DNA of 64,000 nucleotides, from the NCBI GenBank assembly GCA_001600055.1, contig BCIV01000008.1, positions 558,001-622,000 of the forward strand. The letters run 5' to 3'. Made by a program: the position numbers and the translations under genes. This document shows positions 12,478 through 23,853 of the stretch, piece after piece. How positions within the stretch are numbered: position 1 is the stretch's first letter; every line of letters starts with the position of its first letter. The stretch is from Filobasidium wieringae (taxonomy: Eukaryota; Basidiomycota; Tremellomycetes; Filobasidiales; Filobasidiaceae). The notes beneath the pieces were generated by a model. The model was not told the origin of the DNA. It was given only the letters and a program-made list of their open reading frames with translations, and ran no database searches.

Positions 12478-14236
12478 CTAGTTGGCAGCGGCCCACTGAA
12501 CGAGCCACTGCTCCCAGTTGCTCCACTCGCTCTCGACCAATTCACCCTCCTCGTCGTGGTGCTTGTGAGGAGGCTTGAGGACCTCAGGAAGGACGTGGAA
12601 GACTCCGTTAAGAGCGGGAATGTCGATGACCTCGGCCTCGACGTCGTTGACAGTGAGGGTAGTCTTGGTGGCTCCTATGGTAGAAATGAACATGAGATAA
12701 GCGTGAGACAATTTAGAGCGAGAATGGACGAGTAACGTACCAGGAATAGGCAAAGGCTTAGCCTTGTCGATAACAACCCTCAAAGTACCGTTCTCGAGCA
12801 AAGTAGGGAAAGTCTCATCCAAATGGATAGTCTCATCCCCATCAGTGGCGAGCATCATCAAAGCCTCAACCTCATCCTCCAACCAACTCTTCTTCACGTG
12901 CTCATGGTGGTGACCGTGCTTGTGACCGCCGTGATCGTGATCATGCTTGGTTCCGACCTTGTGTACGGCCTCGGTGAAGACGGTGTGAGTGGGGATGATG
13001 TGGAACTGCAAGATCTTCCTCAAGACATCCTCTCCGAAGGGAGAGAAGAGGAAGAACTGAAGCTTCTTGGGCAACTTCTTGAACGCGTCGGTGGTAGGTA
13101 CGAAAGCGGTGATAGCGGGAGCACCGACAAAGACGGGGTGATGTTGTTCCTTGGAAAGCTTTCCAGAGAACTCCCAGGCGACCGCACCGGCTCCTCCAAT
13201 TTTCTGAATGGCGGTGGTGAAGGTATCGAAATCACGGCTGAAGAAGACCGAGTCCAAGACGGAAGGAGGGGGCAAGAGGGGGTGATCGATCTCGTGCAAG
13301 TATCCGTTGATGGCCTTCCTGTCCGAGTGAGTGGCAACGACCTTGGCGTAAAAGTTCAATTCGAGGGAAGGAGGAACAAGGTTCTTCTCGACTCGCAATC
13401 GAAGAGGCTCTCCGTCGTTCGCTCCAAACTTGGGGATAAGGGCGGTAGCGACGGTCTTGTTGTTAGCCAACTCTCCAGCAGTAACGGCCTGGGGAAGTCC
13501 GTGGTACTTCAAGATCTCTCCCAAGATGAACTTGAAGATCCTCTTCTTCCTCTCCTTGTCCTTGTCGTCATCGTGGTCGTGCTCTCCGAAGAGGGTCTGA
13601 CCGTGAAGAGAGTGGACGTGCAAAAGGGTGTCGAGAGAAGGGTTCTTGACGAGGGTGTCCATAGAGGCGGAAAGCGAGGAGTGGTCCTCGTCACGGTGGT
13701 GAGGAGGGTTAGGAATTCCAGAGTTTTCTATAAAGAAAGGGTCAGGTCGAGTAAAGGAACCTAAAAGAGGCAATCAGACGTACCAGGGGCGAAGAAGGTA
13801 ATGCTAGATTCCCTGTCGTCGAGCACATCCTTGGCATGGCCTCCCTCGATCTCAATAGCTTTGAGGAGCTATCATGAACGTAAATGCGCAATCAGTCGGC
13901 GTGAACGTTGTATCACACGCCTTACGGAAACTAACTCACCTTGGAGTACCTATCGCTGTCCTGGTTTAACAACTGCCAAATCGTCTTCTGGCTGTCGTCG
14001 CCCTTCAAATTCTTGTGAGTTCGGTGTTCGACATCATCAACGATCCTTCCGATAAAGTCGTCGGCCATCTTGATTCCCTGGGTGACCTGATCGTACCCCA
14101 TGGCCTTGACTTCCTGCCATTGCTCAGCAGAAAGGGACGGGAGTTCCTCATTGTGGTTGTTCCATGAGGGAAGGTAGAGTGCGGTGGTGGTTGTCGCTGT
14201 GGTAGCGACGAGTGCGAGTAACGATGTGAGACGCAT
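12478..14236 (-). CDS. Secreted fasciclin-domain (FAS1) protein with histidine-rich segment
   Basis: Exons 13940-14236, 13784-13868, 12741-13727 and 12478-12674 join into 521 aa. The N-terminus MRLTSLLALVATTATTTTAL is a signal peptide. Two FAS1-type regions can be traced. The first runs from IWQLLNQDSDRYSKLLKAIE through SITFFAP to ILKYHGLPQAVTAGEL. The second runs from TFTTAIQKIGGAG through ITAFVPTTDAFKKLPKK, ILQFHIIPTHTVFTEA to VIDIPALNGVFHVLPEVL; FAS1 domains carry such FxPTxxAF and H-box patterns and act in adhesion or at the cell surface. Between the H box and the last strands lies KHDHDHGGHKHGHHHEH (DNA about 12889-12955), with other Asp/His clusters near residues 130-190. No GPI signal or C-terminal helix is seen, so it is probably secreted or wall-bound. 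Strongly codon-biased (C/G at third positions), which suggests high expression. Confidence 0.88.
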
Positions 14237-14866
14237 CGTTGATGGTTGGTTTGTGGTGAATCTGTAGTGGTAGGTGTCTGCAGTCTAGGTATTGCGAGTG
14301 TGGGGTGTTCTTATATATCCCTAGGCTGACTGCGACGATTACTCATTCCGCTGGCTGTGCCTGCGATGGTGAACGTGCTTGCCCCTCGATCTGACGCCAC
14401 TGCTCAGCTGACAATATTCCCGCAAAGGACGATCGCATCATCGTCGCCTCCACTGCGGAGTCCCCGGCAGCATCCCCGACGGGATGACGACTACCGACGT
14501 CATGCTAACACAGGGAGGGGGCAGGGCGATTTGGTGGGTGATTAAAAATGAAGAATGAAGGGGGGTTTGATGGGCAATTTCTTTTTAATTGAGTGGTTCT
14601 TGTTTTTTTTTTTGAGTCTGTAAGGCTCAGGTCGAGTACCTTAGGTCTTACAGTCTGAGGTCAGGCAAGTTACGATGGGCAATTAGCCTCCAATTCGCAT
14701 TTTTAGTAGCGATTCGCGCTTGAATTGCCCGTCTCTCAGAACGCGTGTCCCCGAAACTCGATTCACCGTTTCATCCTTCGATTCCACCTGTCCTCCTTCG
14801 CTTTACTTCTGCCGATATCTGTCTACAAAAACGTTTCATCCTTTACTCTCTGGACTCAACGCCTCA
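14237..14866. promoter_or_regulatory. Divergent promoter region, FAS1 gene / small acidic protein
   Basis: 630 bp between two divergently read genes. Besides the TATA box listed separately it contains an 11-base T tract near 14602-14612. No additional gene is supported; the open frames inside lack conserved features. Confidence 0.5.
14311..14317 (-). promoter_or_regulatory. TATA box of the FAS1 gene
   Basis: TATATAA on the minus strand, about 75 bp upstream of the FAS1 start codon. The distance and orientation suit a core promoter element of a highly or conditionally expressed gene. Confidence 0.55.
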
Positions 14867-15263
14867 ATGAGAATATCATCGTCTGTCACTCGACCTATCA
14901 CTTCGTCCTTCACCCGTACTACAGTATCATCGATCAGAACCATGTCTTCCTCCGCCGGTACGTACCTCTCTCCCTCTCATATCATTTCGCTGTCCAAACT
15001 CATCAAAACCTGGTATCGTAGACAAGATCCCTGAGAAGACCACTGCTACCGCAGGAGGACCCGATATGTCCACTTCCACCAACCCGGATGAGATGCCCAA
15101 GGAAGCTCTCGAGGCTGAGCCCGATGCGGGTGAGATGAACGAGGCTGTAAGTCTCCCCCGTGTGCTTTCAGCCAGCTATAGGTTCAGTATCTGACAAGCT
15201 TTTGCTGTCACTGCTTTACAGAAAGAGGCCGCAGGAATGGCCGCTCTCCCTACCGCTACGTAA
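14867..15263 (+). CDS. Small acidic protein with possible alternative mitochondrial leader
   Basis: Three exons (first exon to 14957, then 15022-15146 and 15222-15263) splice in frame. From the ATG at 14942 the product has 60 aa: MSSSADKIPEKTTATAGG, then an Asp/Glu-rich middle (MPKEALEAEPDAGEMNEA) and the end KEAAGMAALPTAT. A second in-frame ATG at 14867 adds 25 residues, MRISSSVTRPITSSFTRTTV and five more, rich in Ser/Thr/Arg without acids, as in mitochondrial presequences. Introns with proper GTACGT and GTAAGT donors support a real gene. I do not recognise the family. It sits between the FAS1 gene (divergent) and the copper amine oxidase gene (convergent). Confidence 0.65.
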
Positions 15264-15704
15264 ATGGTCGTCCATTCTTTGAAGATTGGGATAGTCAGCA
15301 CGAAACGAATTCAATCCAAAGACAACTGAAGTGACTGAGCACAACAAGTAACGAGAAATGGAACATGAATATGAACATGAATATTTGATTGATTATGATG
15401 CATCTCCCCGTTGCAAGTCCACGTCGAAGAAAAGTTATGAAATTTTATTTTGTTCCCCTTGGTTTCCTTGAGTCTATTGATTATGCAACGTTTCATTTCC
15501 TTTTCTTTAGTAATATAGACCTTGACCTCCAGCAGCCCCAGTCACTTCATCGGCCACTCCGAATTAGATGGATTCCGTACTGTTATATGGGTTGGAAGCT
15601 GTCGGGTACGACACAGAACGAGATGGGATCAGTCACGTCTTCCCTGAACCATAGTGGACGAGACAAGGCACATACGATCGTATGGGAACTTCCTAATGGC
15701 AATA
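15264..15704. other. Convergent intergenic region
   Basis: 440 bp between the stops of the small acidic protein and the copper amine oxidase. It is probably two 3' untranslated regions and is AT-rich around 15360-15500. The 153-residue open frame here (15389-15850) overlaps the oxidase exon and has no recognisable features. Confidence 0.5.
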
Positions 15705-18700
15705 TCACCCGTATATCCCGTAGGGTCGTACTGCAGTTGAGCCTATTGGTTTCATATCATCAGCTCTCGCGTACGCGAGTGTTCCAGATCGAGGAAGGGG
15801 ATTTACCAAATCCACGGTCCCCATTGGAGGCACGGATCCGAACGTCCTGATCTCCGTTGCACCGGTATCGTTGTAATTGATCCTTATCATCTGTCTGGTC
15901 ACCCTGCTCGCATCACCTTTGGCAAAGTTGTGAGGGACCATGAGGACAGATGCCTGAGCTGTGGTCATGATCGTGTTTGGCAAATCGATTTGGGATGGAA
16001 CATGATGCATCCCCAAATTGAACCTAGAAATCGTTCGTGAGATGGTGTTAGTACGGCAAGAGTGTAGAAACGATATGATGGAGAAGACGTACCAAAGGAC
16101 GACATCTTCCTGAGCCAAACTCTCGTTATTGAAAAACTTGTCGAATTCGACAATAGGATCATGAGGATCCAAGTTGTTCCAAGCGTGGATCGCGTTGGGT
16201 TCCGTATCGTGCTGTCTAGTCACGTACAGTTGATGAGTGGCGTGAGATTGAGTTCGGAAGAGGTTATCGGATTCTTGGATTGTCAGGTGCATTCCACCGT
16301 CTATCCTCAGGCTAGTCAGTATGATGCTACGTTTCATGCGATAATATGGGAGGTGGGACTCACGGGGCATGATTCGGTAGCCAGGTGCCTCACCATACTT
16401 GTCCAATTTGTCTTCGTTCACAACGATATACGTATCCTTCTCGTTCTCACGGAAATAGATCTTCCCGTCGGCTTCGTTCAGAATCTTGTCTTTCTGAACC
16501 TTCATGGTAGATCGGGTGGTGTTGGACTTCAGAAGCGGCTAATTTCAGCGTCCGCTAGATCAAGCACGAGCTGGAGGTACAAGACTGACCCAAACGTATT
16601 TGACCTCCGCTGGAACAACGCTATGCCTGTGCAAGGTGTTCTTCGTTCCGTGAATATCGATATCGGCCTGTTGATAGAATTTGTCAGGCGCGGCCAAATG
16701 CAAACGTATCGAATTGGCTAACCTTGAATGTTAGAACGCTGATATAAGATACGACATATCAGTACGACAGATCCTCCAGAGCCTTAATACTTTTACTCAC
16801 TGGTCGTGCATGGATCCGGACAGACCATCATGGATATGGTAGCCATACTCGCCATTGTTAGCGTAAAAGGCCGATTGAATGTATCCCGATGCCTTCACCT
16901 CGGTCTTGATCGAACCGTCAAGGAAGAATTCGTAAGTAAAGGTGTAATCATAGTTTCCCCTGTCATGCGTCCAGGTTGTCAGCACATTTCGCCTGACGCT
17001 CGCCCGAATGGGGTATTACGGCTTACACTGTGGACACCGATCTGACCATCAACGCGATATTCTTCGTCACACTGATGTACTTGGAGTCAGAATGCCTTTG
17101 CAAAGGATACGTCTCTTCGATCTCATAGACAGCTATAGAGGCAGGGTGGGTTCGACTTTCCTCAGCGGCATGGAAAGTACTATTGAGGAAGGAGGCGTAT
17201 GCTGGAACGTCATAACCGGGAACCACTGCTCGTACCAAGGCTTTAGCATACCATACCATCAAATCCTCTGAATATACTTACGATTGAAGGCATCTTAAGA
17301 TGTACACCAAACATTTATCAGCATACTGCGTGATGTTCCTTCGTTTCAAGTGTATACACTCACAAGGACCCTATAATTGGCCGAGGTCAGCTTCATGCAA
17401 CCACGCGCGGCAACGGCAGGCAAAACTTACAAATCCGTAATACGAATCACTGTCGCAAAAAGCGTCGGCTGACTTTAGCATGCTGAAAGGACGATCATGA
17501 ATGGAGATCTACTCACAGATAACCGATACCGCTCTGTACAGGATCGTTTCCAGCATAATGCCTAAGCGCCATTCTATTAGTCACGAATAGGATGAATGGC
17601 AGTTTGAAATCCTACTCACGCGATAGCCTCTTGGAGCCCTAATTCGTAGATGATCCTCTCGCCTTTGAATTTGATATCGAAAAGCCTCGTTCCCGTATCT
17701 CTGGTAAAGGTGACGTAGAAAGAGAATTCCCCCCATTCAATGTACTTCTGGTCATGATCGATAGCAAATCTTTGTCCAGCAGGTTGAATCATCATGGGAG
17801 GAGGAATATCGTCCATCGGTAAAGCGTCGCCTTGACGATCAGTCGAGACATGTGGTCCCGATGCGTTCTTCTCCAGCTTAGCGATCTTCCCTGAAGCCCA
17901 TGCTGCTCGGAACTCCTCAGTCGAGCTATACAGCACATCATTGTAGAGCCAAGCTACTAAACCCCAGCCGTTAGGATCACGCCCTGTCATATCGTATTTG
18001 AAGAATAGTCCTGTGAAATGAGGATGAGCAAACCATTCTGACGAAAGCATAACTTAAGAGATTCACCCTGAGGTAGAAGCGTCTGTCCCCCCATAATTTC
18101 CTGCTCTCCTTCCGGGTTGGCCCAATAGGTGACCCAGATCATGGTCCTTCCGTTTTCGTGCCATAAAGGATCGATACCCTACGATACCATTGGAGGTCAG
18201 GGTCACGACTCTCAACAGTTCTGAAGGGCAGAGCTCACCCAGATATCTAAGTTGTCGAGAGTCTGATTAGTGAGATCCATAATGATATCTTCTACGCCTT
18301 CTGAGATCTCGATAAATTTATCGTATCGTAAATCCTCATCCGCGTCGTAGTTTCTAGCAATCTCACCTGAATCAGTATGCATTTAGCAGCTCATATTCGA
18401 GGGGACCTACGTGATTTTACTCGTTCCTTTAGTAGTGACTTCATCGTAGCTTCTGTACGTAGTGGTACTGTCCACAGGTATGGGTCCAATCAAGAATTCT
18501 TGATAGTAAGGCTTTTCGGTCGCAGCGAAACTGATCGATGCCTTGGCGTAACGCTGAGGTTGCTGCCCGCTACCATCCAGATAAGCGAGTGCGTCTGATT
18601 TCTTCACGTTCGCCAGGTCGACCACCAGGATAGTATTATCCCAAGAGGTAGCGTTCTCGACTGCAGTCAAATTGAGCTCAGGCTGATCGTGAAGGAACGA

Positions 18701-18949
18701 GATCACGTCGGCAGCTTCGTCATTATTGAGAGATATCCAAACATTACTCTTGGGAGCGCTGGTTACAGGACCAGTTTGCGTTGTATTGACGGCATTCGTG
18801 TAGGTAGATCTTCGACTTGGTCGTCGGAGGTGACCTAGCCCGTGTCCAGGGTATTTGATAGAGTTGACCTTGGGGGTAGGTACAGCTATTACTTTATGGA
18901 AAGCCGATGCAGCACAAAGTGCACTTAGTAGAAGGGCTACACTGCGCAT
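15705..18949 (-). CDS. Secreted copper amine oxidase (topaquinone enzyme)
   Basis: Oxidatively deaminates primary amines to aldehyde, ammonium and hydrogen peroxide. The N-terminus MRSVALLLSALCAASAF followed by HKVIAVPTPK is a signal peptide, so this is an extracellular/wall form and not the peroxisomal type. Landmarks in order: an N2/N3-like region (WISLNNDEAADVISFLHDQP, KPYYQEFLIGPIPVDSTTTY), FKYDMTGRDPNGWGLVAWLY, FSFYVTFTRDTGTRLFDIKF, GERIIYELGLQEAIAHYAGN, and the candidate catalytic-base segment DAFCDSDSYYGF. The topaquinone site STVGNYDYTFTYEFFLDG has its precursor Tyr in NYDY, and YGYHIHDGLSGSMHD carries copper-ligand-type His residues. The last His region is NLGMHHVPSQIDLPNTIMTT. Roughly a dozen introns; I did not fix all. 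All the signatures looked for are present, so it appears functional. Confidence 0.9.
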
Positions 18950-19384
18950 CTTGATTAGTGAATAGCGAAAAGGTTGCGGGTGCGCTCAGAACTCACTTGC
19001 GTGCGGTGATCTACAACTGGTTACCTATATACCCTTTCGGCGTTGGTGACATGTCGCTATCGGAGTGGATGAGCAGGATAGCTCACAGTCGCCAAGCATA
19101 GGGTATATCCGGCACGTTTGAGGGGTCCAAGCCCCATAGAAAGTGCTCGAGCAGTCCACTTTCGAGTGCACGAGTGAGTAAGTGTAGTGACATCCTAAAG
19201 ATAGGCGAATTCCTGAAGCTCGGGGCGCGAGTCCGGATGCTTTTGTGCTACACTTACTGTACTGATAAGAGCGCGCCAAGACATTGCGCGCCATCTGGCC
19301 TCCCGATAAAGGGGTTCTCTGGAAGATCATGATATCGTCGAGTCAAGCGAGGCATACAGTACAACAAGGAGGCATAGAAGGCCA
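18950..19384. promoter_or_regulatory. Copper amine oxidase promoter region
   Basis: 435 bp between the amine oxidase start and the MAK21 stop. A TATA box is listed separately. No gene is visible. Confidence 0.5.
19025..19031 (-). promoter_or_regulatory. TATA box of the copper amine oxidase gene
   Basis: TATATAG on the minus strand about 75 bp upstream of the start codon, nearly the same spacing as in the nearby FAS1 gene. TATA promoters in yeasts tend to mark regulated genes, which suits a catabolic secreted enzyme. Confidence 0.5.
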
Positions 19385-22300
19385 CTACAAATCGTCCTCT
19401 GGTCCGTCGTTGATAAGCGCCGCATAGTCTTCCGCACTAGCGAGGGTGGGCAATTTCCTCTTCTTCTTCCTCTCCTTCTTGTCCTCCTTGCCGCCTCGCT
19501 TCCTCTTGGTTCCAGCGTCGAGCTCTTCCTCTTCAGCTTCTTCATCCGAGTCGGGGAACGCCGACGTAAGCGGTATGTTGGGCATATCATCCAGATCCAG
19601 CAGATCATCCGAATCTTCCTCGATAGGGAAGTCCAATTCGTCGTCTGACGAGTCCTCGTCCGAAGCTGTATTATGTGAGAATGATAAGCGATCCACCCCG
19701 GTTACCCAAAGCCGAAACGTGGCAACTTACCCGCTGCCATCGCCCTAGATTCATCATCTTCGGCCGAATCAGAAGCGTCACCTCCTTCAAGATCCTCATC
19801 CTCTTCATCGTCGTCGCTGAACTCGATGTCGTCGTCGTCGCTATCAGGGTCCATAAGGTGCAGATCGTCTTGCGTTTGGGGCATAGACAATTGCATGGCC
19901 TAGATTGAGCTCAATTAGTGGAATGAGACACATTCAGCGTTTCGTTTCGACTTACCTTCCACACTTCTGCTTCCTCCGGATCAGAGTCTTCCTCGTCGTC
20001 ATCACCTCCCTTGATAGACCCATCAAACTCGGATTCGCCCTTCTTCGTTCGCTTGTTCTTGGCGGACTCCATCTGCTTTTCCCTGTCATGTTTGATAGAG
20101 AAGAACTTGTGGAAGAATAGCTACAGAATGCAAATCGCAGTCAGGTTGGGGATCTTCCATGGTTTCCCACCTGTACACACCTGATCAGCAGGAACATCTT
20201 CAACCTTCTTGTTCCAGAATTTCTCGTCATTGACATAATTGTCAGCTTGAGCCACCCGACTGCCCTTCCCTTTCACAACGCTAACGCCCCCGGATCTGCT
20301 GGCAGCAGCAGGCTGCATGATACTGGCTCCTCTTGCGCTAACAGTCTTCTTTGGGTTTCGGTATGCAAATCGGTCGAGGAACGCAACCAAGGTGTTTTGA
20401 TCGATATCGGCAGAACCAGAAAGTGGAAGGTTGAGTTCGACAAGTTGATTGGCTTGGAGGGAGACGGATGGATGGAAGTGTTTTGTGAATGGTATCTACA
20501 TGAGCGCAATCATCAGTCATCTACCGACCCTTCCCAAGAGGTCTTAACTCACAAGCTCCCACAGACAACTGGATTTAGCGTTTGCGAAAGCAGGATCTCG
20601 CTTTTTGCCATCGTACTCGTTCGTCGGTTTGTTGTCCACTGCCACTGCCGCTGGCTTCTCCTTCTTCTCCTCTCCCTCCTCCGGTACGTCTTCAAAGTGT
20701 TCGACACCGCTGTCCTCGGCTTCGCTGACCAAAGTCGACAAGCCGGAAGTGGTGTTGAAAAGCTGCAAGACCAGCAGATTAGTGGTTAAGATATGGTCTG
20801 ACTAAGAGAACAGGTCTTACCTCTCCTAGAAGGTACAAGGCTCCACAGATGAATGGTGGTTGATGGCCCATCATGACCTGCAATAAACGCTTGACGAAAG
20901 CCATCACTCGGCCAAGGTTCTTGTCCACTCGCATAGCCTTGAACAACAGGTTCAGGTACATGGCTTGTTTGTTCGAGTCGGTCAGTCGAGGATCGAGCAA
21001 CGATTCATACAGAGTTCGGTAGAATCGGTCAGAGGTTGCCTATGCAGATCAGTGCACCATCAGTAAACGTTAATGACGGGCAACAGCGAATTATCCTACG
21101 CACCTCTTTAGCAGAGGAGATTTGGAAGATCAAGGTCAAAGCTCGGATGGAGATGTTGAAAGTTCCCGTATGGGTGACCTTGAACAGCATTTCGGCGTGT
21201 TTCTCGAATCTATAAGTCAAAAGGGATCAATCGGTTGGACACGATCTCTGATCGAGTACTGATAGACTTACACTTCATCCTCCAATCGAGCATATGGTAA
21301 CGCTCGAGTCACACCGGTCAAGACAGCTGCGATCAACTTGGCATCACCCGACTCGACCTCTCCCTCTTTCTTCTTCTCGTCCCTCTTCTTCCCATTCCTT
21401 GTCCCCTTCTTCCTTCCCTGCCAATTATGTACCTTCCCCGTGATCTTTTCCTGCCCATCTTCATCCTTGATTTCGGTATCAAGGGTACTGTTGATTCCTA
21501 AGAGTTCCCTAAAGACCTCAAAGTACACCTCGACCAATCGAGCGGCAACATCCCTCTCCTTGGTACTCAACATCATCTGGTTCAGAGTGATGATTCCGTA
21601 ATACCTAGCGTGCTCCGCCGCGGCCTTGTGCATTTCGGCCGAACTCTTCTTTCCTGCTTCCTTCTTATCGAATTTGACGTGCTTAGAAGCGGCGGTAGGA
21701 GGTGGTGTAGGTGGTTTTAGGACAAGGGCAGCGACTTCACGGATGACTACGGCTTTCATTGCCGGGTGAGCTTGGAGGAGTACTAATATCAAATGGGAAG
21801 CCTTCGAAGCGACTGATTTATCCGTATCACCCTTAGCCATACTAAGCGGTCAGCTACAATCTGCCGACCAGAGCATTCACCAGATATGGACTCACCAACT
21901 TGTTAACTCCCAATCGCAACAAATTCTGCTCCTGCTCTGGGTTGCCAGCCAACAGCTTGAAAACGATCCCCAAAGCCTGCATCTTGACGAACGCGACCGT
22001 ATCGTGCATGTATACCTATATCGAAATTTCCCACTTAGCTAAACGGACTTGCGGGATATCTGGATTCAGAGAACAGGCTTACCTCGAGGATTTGAAGGAT
22101 GGAAAAGAACCACTTTTTCAGCCAATCTTCGAATGCGAACAAGAGCAGGTGTCGATCCGTCAAAGCCGGGTGGGGAAGAAGTGGCTGATCTGCAAAGTAT
22201 CTATTCAAGTAGTCCAGAAAGGACCTTGTTTCAGATTCTCGACAGAAGAATCACAGCTGAAATAAAAAGGGCGCACCGTAACTTCGCTCCTTCTTTCCCG

Positions 22301-23599
22301 CCTCCGCTCACCCACCAATCTCCTAAAGCTCTCATCACGCTCAACCTCTCCTCCCTTCCTCCACCACCCTTCACGACCCCCTCCTGACTTCCACCCGCCA
22401 TCACCCTCAATCTCTCCAACTCGGCCACTCGATGCAGAGGACTTTCTCGTACCAAAAGGATAAGAGCGGAAAGCTTGTCTTGATGGGTACCATCTGCCAA
22501 GATCTGCTTCAAGAAAGCCTGATCGGAAGTGGATTTCTGTTCCATTTCCCGTTTGGGTTTCCCCTTGCCGCTCCCGTTTTGTTGACCAGGAAATACACCT
22601 TCCCTAAATTGAGAGAATAGCGCGTTCGCTCGTGAAGTGAGGGCCGCTAATCTGAATTGAGCTAGAGGTTCTAGTGGAGTAGCAGGCTGGGGAAGGGAGG
22701 GGAGTGGGATTTGAGCCCAGATGGGGGTTGAGGGTATGTTCTGTCATTGCATGAAATCAGGAGAACGCTATCATCAATGATCAAGCCTTTGAGCCTGTAA
22801 GTGACGAGAACTGACCTGTATTCCAGCCTCGGCCGTGACAGCCAAACCAGACTTCTTCACGAACCCAGGGATCTCTTCCGGTTTCTCCTCCACTTTAGGT
22901 TTCTCCTCTACTTTCACTGTCTCCGACTTCTCCTCCGCCTTGACCTCATCGATCATGGGAATGTAATCCGTCTGATCTTTGAAAGCATCGGCGGATTCTT
23001 CTTCTTGCTCTTCTTCAGATGCTTCGGATTCTACATCTTCCTGCTCTTCCTCCGAGCTGGAAGCGGAGGAAGAACCTTCGGCTTCGTCATCCTCGTCATC
23101 GACTGTTGCGTCACCTGGTGCGACCGCGGCAAAATCCAGGGATTTCATGAATGCTGATAGCTCGTTTTTTAGGCTCTTCTACAGAATAGAACGATGCCAA
23201 AGGGAAGGGATCGAAAGGAAAGAGCACGTTCACATAGGGAAATCAATATGAAGGTAGCATACTACTGATCGAGCTGATAGGACTTACCTCGTCGGAAGAA
23301 ACTTCCTTGCCCTTGCCCTTTGCTTTAACAGCTACGGTCTCCCCTTCGATCTCACTCTCATCATCGCTTAAATCCCTCAACATTTCCCAATCCTCCTCGT
23401 CTCCTCCAAGCGCCTTGATCTCGTTCCTCAGCAATTCATCCTGCTCGGTCAGAGGTTTTGTAGACTTTCCTTTCTTTGCTGGGGTCGTTACCACCGCAGG
23501 AGAAGCGGAAGGAGTGGTACTGGATGGTTTTGGTAGCTGATTCGTAGCAGCCAAAAAGGCTTGTGATGGTTTTCTGGGATCTTTTGATTTTCGGGCCAT
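19385..23599 (-). CDS. MAK21: Ribosome biogenesis protein Mak21/Noc1 (CCAAT-binding-factor family)
   Basis: Noc1/Mak21 pairs with Noc2 to escort early 60S pre-ribosomes in the nucleolus. The N-terminus [20 protein letters not shown] leads to [20 protein letters not shown], a Mak21 hallmark, then an acidic region. The CBF-domain core follows with [60 protein letters not shown] and [19 protein letters not shown]. The C-terminal third is alternately acidic and Lys/Arg-rich, with [19 protein letters not shown] and [19 protein letters not shown], ending [17 protein letters not shown]. The gene has many short introns. An in-frame open stretch reaches 23680, but the ATG at 23597-23599 gives the conserved N-terminus. 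Confidence 0.92.
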
Positions 23600-23853
23600 T
23601 GTACAGTGCAGGTGTCTATGTTTTAAGGGAGAGGGAATTGAAGGTGAGATAGGGAATGGTAGATCGATTGTATGAACCATGAAAGAAGGTAGCGTTCGAA
23701 TAAATTAGTGTAGCTGTTTATTTCCACCCTCAGCTGAGGCCGCTATTTCCAACGTGAACAGGGGGACAACTACCCTACAAACATGATCAACCTCGTAAAC
23801 GGAAAGCTCCATCACCCACTCAGGTTCAATACTTCAGATCTTGACTACCAGAG

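Noticed and set aside
12823..13764. Plus-strand open frame of 313 aa
   Set aside because: It is antisense to the FAS1 gene exon with strong codon bias, which makes the opposite strand open by chance. No conserved features.
19446..19748. Ser-rich plus-strand frame
   Set aside because: Antisense of the acidic/Lys-rich MAK21 C-terminus; such codons give Ser/Leu-rich shadows.
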